From assembly GCA_023663025.1 (NCBI GenBank), contig JAMPIC010000015.1, forward strand, positions 1 to 56,506: DNA of 56,506 bases. Reading direction: 5' to 3'. Shown piece by piece: positions 50,465-56,506 of this stretch. The notes below the pieces were generated by a model. It was not told the DNA's origin. It did not search any database and worked only from the letters and a program-made list of their open reading frames with translations. The stretch is from Prevotella sp. Its GTDB lineage: Bacteria; Bacillota; Clostridia; Oscillospirales; Ruminococcaceae. Both the position numbers and the translations under genes were made by a program. Within the stretch, counting starts at the first letter, position 1, and every line of letters begins with the position of its first letter.

Positions 50465-51721
50465 TCACACTCCTTGAAATTTTGACAAATCGTTAAAATC
50501 CTCAAATTCATAATCGCAGAGCCAGTTCCACAAGCAAGATTTTAAATATGCTTTTGGGTAGGAAATTTCTTTTTCAGCAACCAGTTCCCGCCAGTGTTCC
50601 TCAAATCCGAGGAAACATTCGGACAAATAACCTTGCCGAATAATTTCGTTAAGGCGGTCGATAATTTCGTGGTACATAACCGTCCTGCCGCTAATTTTCA
50701 CGCTGTCGGTTTCAAGCATTTCCGCAAGAGAGCAAATTATTGTTTCCCACAAATTACGCCGTTCCTCGTCATTTCCCTCGCCGAAATAATGGCTGTAAGC
50801 GCAGAGGTAACGGAGTGCCGCTTTCATATTCCGCTTATCATTTTTCAGCGAATAAGGAATTTTACATTTTTGCGTTTTCCTGTCATCTTCGTCATAGTAC
50901 AAAAAATGTTTTTCGGAAATCGGTTCATTTACCGTAAGAGTAAACCAGTCAATTCCGATAGTTTCTAAAATTTCAGAAAATTTCATTTGAGTGCAATTCA
51001 ATCTATCAATCGTTTCAACATTCTGCCGATTTTCGGATTTTTCCGAATGATTGATAGATTGATTTAACTTAAGATTATTTAACTTAGGTTTAATAGTATA
51101 GACCGCCTTGGGGCGGGTACTTGTTACCGCCGAGGGGCAGGAACTTTGTGCGCCCTTGTCAGTTACTGCCGCAAGGCGGGTACTGGATTTTTTCGGTACT
51201 TCAAGAGCATTTTTAATGGACTTTTCAACACTTTCAACATTTTCCACATCAAGAGAATTTTCGGTTTTTTCAAAAGAATTTTCAAGCAGAATTTCTGCAT
51301 TTTCGCAAGAATTTTTATTTGATTTCGCGGAAATTTTTTTGCAGATTTCCGTCCCCTTGTCAATGAGTTTCGCGAGAATTTCCATATCGTTTGTAATTCG
51401 GAAATACCGTTTCGCGGGCATTCCTTTGCACTTGCTCTCAATCAGACCGTTAGCTATAAGATTTCCAATAGCCGTTTTCTGCGCCTTTGCGCCGAACGTG
51501 GTACTCTCCTGCAAGTCGGCAACGGTTGAGAAAAACCAGCCGTCCCACAGCATATTATTTTCTAAATAGTATGTCTGCTTGGAAATCAGCGCGGAGTAAA
51601 TCAGCGTTTCGTTGATACCGATAGCGTGAGCCAGCATTCGGTGCGCCGAGATTGTGTTGTTTGGGTTTAAAAGCTGAATTATCGGTGACAGATTGTATTG
51701 ATTTTCGCTATTGTTTGACAT
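50465..51721 (-). CDS. Replication initiator protein with winged-helix N-terminus and DUF6017-like C-terminus
   Basis: 418 residues. Residues 1-110 form a winged-helix unit (SAHRMLAHAIGINETLIYSAL; GAKAQKTAIGNLIANGLIES) like phage replisome organisers and RepA of Firmicutes elements. The middle is low-complexity (Asn, Ser, Glu, Lys). The C-terminus (ISYPKAYLKSCLWNWLCDYE) matches the domain that commonly ends RepA proteins of integrative elements. It may allow the excised circle to replicate. GGGAGGT precedes the ATG, directly after two tandem terminators. Confidence 0.75.
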   Translation of the reverse strand: MSNNSENQYNLSPIIQLLNPNNTISAHRMLAHAIGINETLIYSALISKQTYYLENNMLWDGWFFSTVADLQESTTFGAKAQKTAIGNLIANGLIESKCKGMPAKRYFRITNDMEILAKLIDKGTEICKKISAKSNKNSCENAEILLENSFEKTENSLDVENVESVEKSIKNALEVPKKSSTRLAAVTDKGAQSSCPSAVTSTRPKAVYTIKPKLNNLKLNQSINHSEKSENRQNVETIDRLNCTQMKFSEILETIGIDWFTLTVNEPISEKHFLYYDEDDRKTQKCKIPYSLKNDKRNMKAALRYLCAYSHYFGEGNDEERRNLWETIICSLAEMLETDSVKISGRTVMYHEIIDRLNEIIRQGYLSECFLGFEEHWRELVAEKEISYPKAYLKSCLWNWLCDYEFEDFNDLSKFQGV

Positions 51722-51746
51722 AATTTTTACCTCCCGTAAAATAAAA

Positions 51747-51774
51747 AAGCGTTCCGACTTTCATCAGAACGCTT
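51747..51774 (-). terminator. Terminator/attenuator immediately upstream of rep
   Basis: Minus-strand stem AAGCGTTC / GAACGCTT with a 12-base loop, followed by TTTTTTATTTT. It lies 25 bp before the rep start, so it must be read through or bypassed for expression. Confidence 0.7.
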
Positions 51775-51797
51775 ATGTGGTTTTTCGACAAACAAAA

Positions 51798-51829
51798 AAT
51801 CCCCGACTACTTTTTCAGTAGTCGGGATT
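51798..51829 (-). terminator. Second terminator/attenuator upstream of rep
   Basis: Minus-strand stem around AATCCCGACTAC / GTAGTCGGGGATT with loop TGAAAAA, followed by TTTTTTG. An outer GACAAAC/GTTTGTC pair can extend the stem. Confidence 0.75.
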
Positions 51830-51850
51830 TCAAGTTTGTCTTTTTGGATA

Positions 51851-51910
51851 TTTGGGCATTATGAGATGAAAAGCGTTATAATTTTGACCCATTATTTGCC
51901 CATTGTTATT
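51851..51910. repeat. Right-end TTTGCCCATT and inverted TTTGGGCATT repeats
   Basis: TTTGCCCATTGTTATT at 51895-51910 mirrors the left-end repeat at 37727-37740, and an inverted copy lies at 51851-51860. These are candidate arm sites of the integrase. The remainder of 51911-52020 shows nothing else I can support. Confidence 0.45.
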
Positions 51911-52020
51911 TTAAAAACTTATAAAGAATTACGGGGAATTAGAACAAGTGAAGTGCGGGAAATGACGTAAAATAGGCACTTTTGCATTTTTTGAAAAGTT
52001 ATGAAAAGTGAAAATCGCCT

Positions 52021-52044
52021 TTCGAATCCCCTTATCTCCACCAG
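52021..52044 (+). other. att site (right), 24-bp direct repeat
   Basis: Exact copy of the tRNA-Ala 3' end core at 37626-37649. It closes the first element and opens the second, decayed one. It is followed, as at the left end, by a hairpin of TTGCAAA/TTTGCGA type (52051-52092) and an integrase remnant in the same orientation. Confidence 0.88.
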
Positions 52045-52169
52045 ATGAATGCCTTGCAAATGGCGTAGTTACGTTGTTTGCGAGGTGTTTTATTTTGCTG
52101 TTCTTTGAAATGGTCTTTATTTGGTACTTATTTTGAAAATTTGGTCTTTACGCAGGAAGTTGGAAGTTT

Positions 52170-52897
52170 TTACCTTGTGCCAAAGTTAAGAGCCTCAGCA
52201 ATAATCTCGGAATTTTTTGCCCGTGCTTCTTGAAACATATGGCAATATATGTTACTTGTTGTTCCTACGCAAGAGTGACCCATATCTCCCGATACCGCTA
52301 CCACATCTACGCCTGCATTGATTAAAAGACTTGCGTGTAAATGCCGCAGGGAGTGCAAGTCGCAAAAGCGCAAATGGTTTCTCTTACAAAACCGCTTGAC
52401 CCAATAGTATGGTGTGTTATTGCTCATAGGCTTACCGTCCCATTGAGTAAAAAGCCTGTCCGTATCAATCCACTTGCTGCCAAGTTCAATGCGTTCTTTG
52501 TCTTGTTCCGCTTTGAGTTCACAAAGCATATTCATAACGTGGTCGGGAAACCTCAAAGTCCGCTTTGACTTCTTTGTCTTTGTGGTATCGGTATATGTAC
52601 CCTGTTCAACGGTGTAGTTGGACGTGCGGCGAACGCTTATGAGATTATTCTCCCAGTTTATGTCTTTCCACTCCAGACCAAGCATTTCGCCGCGACGAAA
52701 ACCGCGAGCTTGAAAAACACACGGTATTTCACGGGAACATCTTCCTCGTCCAAAAGTTCAAAGATTTGGGCAAGTTCCTCAATGGTGTAAATTTCCTTTT
52801 CTTTCGCCTCGCCTTTAGGAACAGTCACATTTCTGCAAGGATTATCACTAAGCATATCCATTTTTATTGCGTATGAATACTGTTCATAGTGCGCCAA
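52170..52897 (-). pseudogene. Decayed tyrosine integrase, relative of the intact int
   Basis: Two frames together cover about the C-terminal 240 residues of an integrase closely matching the one at 37756-38961 (shared TEELAQIFELLDEEDVPVKY-type block and LHSLRHLHASLLI). The frame breaks near 52705, where 10 bases are missing relative to the intact gene. The intact copy has AACCGC-TGTA-AACCGC there, so a deletion between two 6-bp direct repeats explains it. The first roughly 160 residues are also absent upstream of 52897. The catalytic HxxR and Tyr (NIYCHMF) are still readable. Confidence 0.9.
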
Positions 52898-52945
52898 AAG
52901 GAAAACAAAAATTCAGCAGATTATGACTTCCACATCAAAATAAAA

Positions 52946-52990
52946 AATACCCCGCCATTTCCGATAATAACCGAAAATGGCGGGGTATTT
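52946..52990 (-). terminator. Terminator after the second hsdR
   Basis: Strong hairpin ATACCCCGCCATTT / AAATGGCGGGGTAT with flanking A/T runs on either side of the stem, next to the hsdR stop at 53001. Confidence 0.8.
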
Positions 52991-53000
52991 AAATCAAATG

Positions 53001-56000
53001 TCAAACGTCCATTACGTTATCCGTCCAAAGCTCGCATTGAACCATAACCGTCTGAACCGCGTCCTCCATTCCCTCGGGCGGATATTTGTGCTTTTTGAGC
53101 AGTTTCTTTATAAGCATACGCATTTTTGCCCTCGCAGACTCCTTTTTCTGCCAGTCAACAGTTTTGTTTTTACGAAGAGTATCCGTAAGTTCTTTTGTAA
53201 TGGCAATGAGTTCTTCATTTTTGTAAAAATCTTTGATAGCCTGCGGTTTTGTAAGAGCGTCATAAAAGGCAAGCTCGTCCGCTGTAAGTCCCAGTTTCTC
53301 ACCCTCCTTGTGCGCCTCGGAAAGCTGTTTCGCAAGTTTCAGCATTTCCTCAATAACTTCCTCGTTTGTCAGCATACCGTTAAGATATGAGTTGAGAATA
53401 CCTTGCATAATCTCGCTGAATTTTTCCGATTTTACAACATTGGTACGCCTGTAAATACTCACCTGTTCGGCAATAAGTTTTTTCAGCAGTTCAACCGCAA
53501 GATTTTTCTCTTTCATTTTTGAAACTTCTTCAAGAAATTTCGGGTCGAAAATTGAAAACTCTTCGTGAATATCCGAGAAAAGATTTATAACGCCTTCGCT
53601 TTTTATACTTTGCTGCAAAAGAGCGTTTATTCTTGCGTTCATTTCATTCAATGAGATTTTCTTGCCGTTTCCGCTTTGAGTAAGTCTCATTATAAGCACA
53701 CGCACCGCCTCAAAATATGCAGCTTCCAGCCGATACTTTTCCTCTGTGATTGACGAGCAAAGAGACAATGCCTGCCGCAGCAGCAATGTTTCTTTTAAAA
53801 ACGTATTTTGCAGAGTTTTCTTTTCGCCGTCCTTGTCATTTTTGTCAACTTTATTTTTCTTAACGTCAATAATAAAATTAACGCCGCCGCTTATTACCTT
53901 TGCTCTTTCAAAATCAGATTTTCCGAAAAATCCGCTGTAATCATATCCGTAAAATAAATCGCGGCAAACAGACATTTTCTCCAAAAATTTCGGATACGCC
54001 GACTCCGACACATTCATATTCCCGAAATTCTGCTTATCCCTGTTTGTATAATCGTTCATAGCCTTTTTCAGCGCGGCGGCAATGCCGATGTAGTCCACCA
54101 CCAAACCGCCCTCTTTGTCTTTGAAAACGCGGTTTACACGGGCAATAGCCTGCATTAAATTATATCCGCACATAGGCTTGTAAACATACATAGTGGCAAG
54201 TGACGGCACGTCAAATCCCGTCAGCCACATATCAACAACAATCGCGATTTTAAGGGGGCTGTCGTTATCCTTGAATTTTTCCGCAAGATTTTCACGGTAT
54301 GTTTTATTTCCGATAAGTTTCTTCCATTCTTCTGGGTCTTTGTTGCTGCCTGTCATAACAAGGGCAATTTTTTCCGTCCAATCGGGGCGCATTTCCAGAA
54401 TTTTATTGTAAATTTTCATAGCGATGAGCCTTGAATATGCTACTATCATTGCTTTGCCTGTCAGCAGATTTTCACGGCTTCCTTCGTAATGTTCAAGAAT
54501 ATCGGTAACAAGCGAATTTATGGTGTTATCGTTGGCGAGAATTACTTCCATTTGAGCTAAATCGTGCTTGCTTTTTTCAATAACTTCGGGGTCGGCATTA
54601 TTCGCCATAATATCGTATTCTTCATCAATTCGTTTCATTGTTTTTTCGTCAAGTTTCAATTTTATTACGCGGCTTTCATAATATACGGGGCGTGTTGCGC
54701 CGTCCTCCACCGCTTGGGTCATATCGTAAATGTCGATGTATTCCCCGAAAACCTCTCTCGTGCTTCTGTCCTTTTCGGAAATCGGCGTGCCCGTAAATCC
54801 GATAAAGGTTGCGTTCGGCAAGCTGTTGCGAATAATTCTTGCAGTACCCGTCACACGTTTTGCGATTTCCTCGCCCTGTTCATTTTTGGTTATTTTTATT
54901 TTTTCTGATAATCCGTATTGACTTCTGTGCGCCTCGTCAGCCATTACAATAATATTTCTGCGTTCGGAAAGCGGTTCGTCAGTTTCCTCAAATTTCTGCA
55001 TTGTGGTAAAAATTATACCGTTAGCCTGTCTGTCATTTAACCAGTTCATTAAACCGATGTCTTTCGATGTTGAATGTTCGCCGATTTTTCTACAGGTTGC
55101 GTGTATTGGGGTTTGCCGAAGAAAATTTTTGCACTTTGAAAATTGGCTGTAAAGCTGGTCGTCCAAATCGTTTCTGTCGGTGATAACAACAATAGTCGGA
55201 CTGTTAAGTTTTTCTTGCAGCAAATGTGCATAGAAAACCATTGACAGGGATTTTCCGCTGCCTTGCGTATGCCAAAAAACGCCGCCCTTGCCGTCTGTGG
55301 CAACAGCTTTTTTTGTGGACTCTACCGCCTTATTTACAGCAAAATATTGATGATAGCCGCCGAGAATTTTTATTTTGGAAATTCCGTCATTTGAAAAACA
55401 TATAAAATTTTTAATAATATCAAGCAAACGCTCTTTTTGAAAAATTCCTTCAAAAAACGTGTCAAATTGGGCAAATTGTGTATTTTCATAGCTGCCGTCA
55501 GTAGTTTTCCATTCCATAAACCTGTCCTCGCCCGAGGTAATTGTTCCCGCCTTTGTGGTCAATTGGTCGCTGATAACGCAAATGCAGTTGTAAATAAACA
55601 TTGAGGGAATATCCTGCATATAATTTCGCAGTTGATTATACGCCTCGTCAGCGTCGGTTTCCTCCCGAGAGGGTGATTTCAGTTCCATTATTGCAATAGG
55701 CAGACCGTTCAGAAAAATCAATATATCGGGACGTCTTTCGCAGTTTTCAATAATTGTCCATTGATTGGCAATTATAAAGGAATTGTTGGAAACGTCCTTA
55801 AAATCCGCAAGATAAACAACGCCGCCCCGCTGCTCTCCGTTTACGGTATAGCTTACATCAACGCCGTTTTGGAGGTAGTCGGTAAACACGGCGTTTTTCT
55901 GAACAAGCTCCCCGTTTTCAAAATTCCGCAGTTTATACAAAGCCTCTTTTATCGCCTCGTATGGCATATTTTTATTGATATGCCGCAAGCTTTCTTCCAA

Positions 56001-56126
56001 CACGTCATCGTATAAAGCCGAGCGGAAATCACGTTCCAAATCGGGAGCGTATATGTAATCATAATTCAGCTTGTTTTGGAAAAGTTCGATTATGGCGTTT
56101 TCGTAATCTGCTTCTTTATAGGACAT
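53001..56126 (-). CDS. hsdR: Type I restriction endonuclease subunit HsdR (second system)
   Basis: 1041 residues, intact. The nuclease core is RRPDILIF ... AIMELKSPS (Asp134, Glu148, Lys150). The translocase has Walker A HTQGSGKS (286-293), the DEAH box MADEAHRSQ (397-400) and FTGTPIS. It is only distantly similar to the HsdR at 44375-47539; the nuclease spacing and ATP motif differ, as in another type I family. The partner hsdM/hsdS genes would lie upstream, beyond the right edge. A small gene lies 13 bp upstream of its start. Confidence 0.95.
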   Translation of the reverse strand: MSYKEADYENAIIELFQNKLNYDYIYAPDLERDFRSALYDDVLEESLRHINKNMPYEAIKEALYKLRNFENGELVQKNAVFTDYLQNGVDVSYTVNGEQRGGVVYLADFKDVSNNSFIIANQWTIIENCERRPDILIFLNGLPIAIMELKSPSREETDADEAYNQLRNYMQDIPSMFIYNCICVISDQLTTKAGTITSGEDRFMEWKTTDGSYENTQFAQFDTFFEGIFQKERLLDIIKNFICFSNDGISKIKILGGYHQYFAVNKAVESTKKAVATDGKGGVFWHTQGSGKSLSMVFYAHLLQEKLNSPTIVVITDRNDLDDQLYSQFSKCKNFLRQTPIHATCRKIGEHSTSKDIGLMNWLNDRQANGIIFTTMQKFEETDEPLSERRNIIVMADEAHRSQYGLSEKIKITKNEQGEEIAKRVTGTARIIRNSLPNATFIGFTGTPISEKDRSTREVFGEYIDIYDMTQAVEDGATRPVYYESRVIKLKLDEKTMKRIDEEYDIMANNADPEVIEKSKHDLAQMEVILANDNTINSLVTDILEHYEGSRENLLTGKAMIVAYSRLIAMKIYNKILEMRPDWTEKIALVMTGSNKDPEEWKKLIGNKTYRENLAEKFKDNDSPLKIAIVVDMWLTGFDVPSLATMYVYKPMCGYNLMQAIARVNRVFKDKEGGLVVDYIGIAAALKKAMNDYTNRDKQNFGNMNVSESAYPKFLEKMSVCRDLFYGYDYSGFFGKSDFERAKVISGGVNFIIDVKKNKVDKNDKDGEKKTLQNTFLKETLLLRQALSLCSSITEEKYRLEAAYFEAVRVLIMRLTQSGNGKKISLNEMNARINALLQQSIKSEGVINLFSDIHEEFSIFDPKFLEEVSKMKEKNLAVELLKKLIAEQVSIYRRTNVVKSEKFSEIMQGILNSYLNGMLTNEEVIEEMLKLAKQLSEAHKEGEKLGLTADELAFYDALTKPQAIKDFYKNEELIAITKELTDTLRKNKTVDWQKKESARAKMRMLIKKLLKKHKYPPEGMEDAVQTVMVQCELWTDNVMDV

Positions 56127-56139
56127 AAAAACACTTCCT

Positions 56140-56427
56140 TTATTTTATTTCCGACAGTTCCTTGCAATATTGCTCACCGTCAAATGGTTTTTGGTATTTT
56201 AAAGTATCATAAAGATTTCCCACAACAACAGCGGCGATTTTCTCCTTTGCCTGCTGCTCGGTATATCCCGCATTTTTCAGCCGTTCAAAAGTAATTCTTG
56301 TCATCGGCGGGTCATTGTCACGAAGTTGGTTTTCAACAACTTCAAGCAGCGTTTGTTTTAAATAAGGGTTATAACCCTCTTTAAATTCCTCATCGCCGTA
56401 AATATTTTTGCATATGCGTGATTTCAT
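56140..56427 (-). CDS. Small protein upstream of second hsdR, unknown
   Basis: About 95 residues from ATG 56427, which has GAAAGGAG close upstream; the open frame extends to 56499 without a better start. It is helical, with YNPYLKQTLLEVVENQLRDN and TRITFERLKNAGYTEQQAKEKI segments, and resembles small conserved proteins found in Clostridia next to other genes. I cannot name the family. It is probably co-transcribed with the hsdR that follows 13 bp downstream. Confidence 0.6.
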   Translation of the reverse strand: MKSRICKNIYGDEEFKEGYNPYLKQTLLEVVENQLRDNDPPMTRITFERLKNAGYTEQQAKEKIAAVVVGNLYDTLKYQKPFDGEQYCKELSEIK

Positions 56428-56506
56428 AAAAAATTCTCCTTTCAGAAAAACAAATAACAATTTACCGTATGAATTTGCTGTTTTTCTATATTTTGACATT
56501 CGATAC

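Noticed and set aside
53746..53940. Short plus-strand frames inside the second hsdR
   Set aside because: Antisense shadows with no start signals; the minus-strand hsdR is intact across them.

Overview
The window looks like a chromosome segment of a motile, endospore-lineage Gram-positive anaerobe, most likely an Oscillospiraceae/Ruminococcaceae (Clostridia) member. This is inferred from the Firmicutes-type yqfC-yqfD-phoH-ybeY-dgkA-era-yqzL-recO block, the sporulation membrane protein YlbJ, MutS2, flagellins behind a perfect sigma-D promoter, and a divergent gyrase/topoisomerase IV-like pair. No 16S gene is present, so the genus is left open.

Layout. 1-735: debris, namely the 3' part of a decayed IS630-type transposase and a truncated ADP-ribosyltransferase. 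732-15472 (minus strand): tRNA nucleotidyltransferase, L27 and L21 with a promoter and leader, an EAL/HDOD signalling protein, a HAD phosphatase, a membrane-anchored transglutaminase-like protein, MutS2, RecO, a YqzL-like peptide, Era, a lone HepT-like protein, DgkA, YbeY, a probable wall-anchored surface protein, PhoH, YqfD and YqfC. 15586-16939 (plus): YlbJ and a small cysteine protein. 17090-29571: a behaviour and motility cluster with an AgrA/AgrC-like LytTR regulator and kinase, a dCache chemoreceptor, a CheC-like protein, a membrane chemoreceptor, an orphan LytTR regulator, then a minus-strand flagellin, zinc-ribbon protein and flagellinolysin (a flagellin carrying an HExxH protease domain and a PGGGT-repeat hinge). 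29919-37452 (plus): PrmA, a GNAT acetyltransferase, an unknown protein, and a divergent type II topoisomerase B/A pair with a small gene between them.

37573-52044: tRNA-Ala(CGC) is the insertion site of a roughly 14.4-kb integrative mobilizable element, bounded by 24-bp direct repeats of the tRNA 3' end. It carries a tyrosine integrase, then an operon-like block hsdM-hsdS-TIR-PIN-hsdR, and on the other strand an acidic protein, a MobA-type relaxase, MobC, an excisionase-like HTH protein and a replication initiator preceded by two tandem terminators. 52021-56506: a second, decayed relative sits in tandem. It has the same att core, a frameshifted and truncated integrase copy, then a different HsdR and a small unknown gene that run off the right edge.

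The most interesting items are the composite defence operon (type I restriction-modification plus a TIR-like NADase candidate plus a PIN_8 ribonuclease candidate in one transcriptional run), the flagellinolysin, and the regulatory architecture of the mobile element: five TAACTT repeats exactly 10 bp apart, a palindrome between the -35 and -10 boxes of the hsd promoter, and tandem terminators before rep. Function statements rest on motif recognition by eye; no database search was run.
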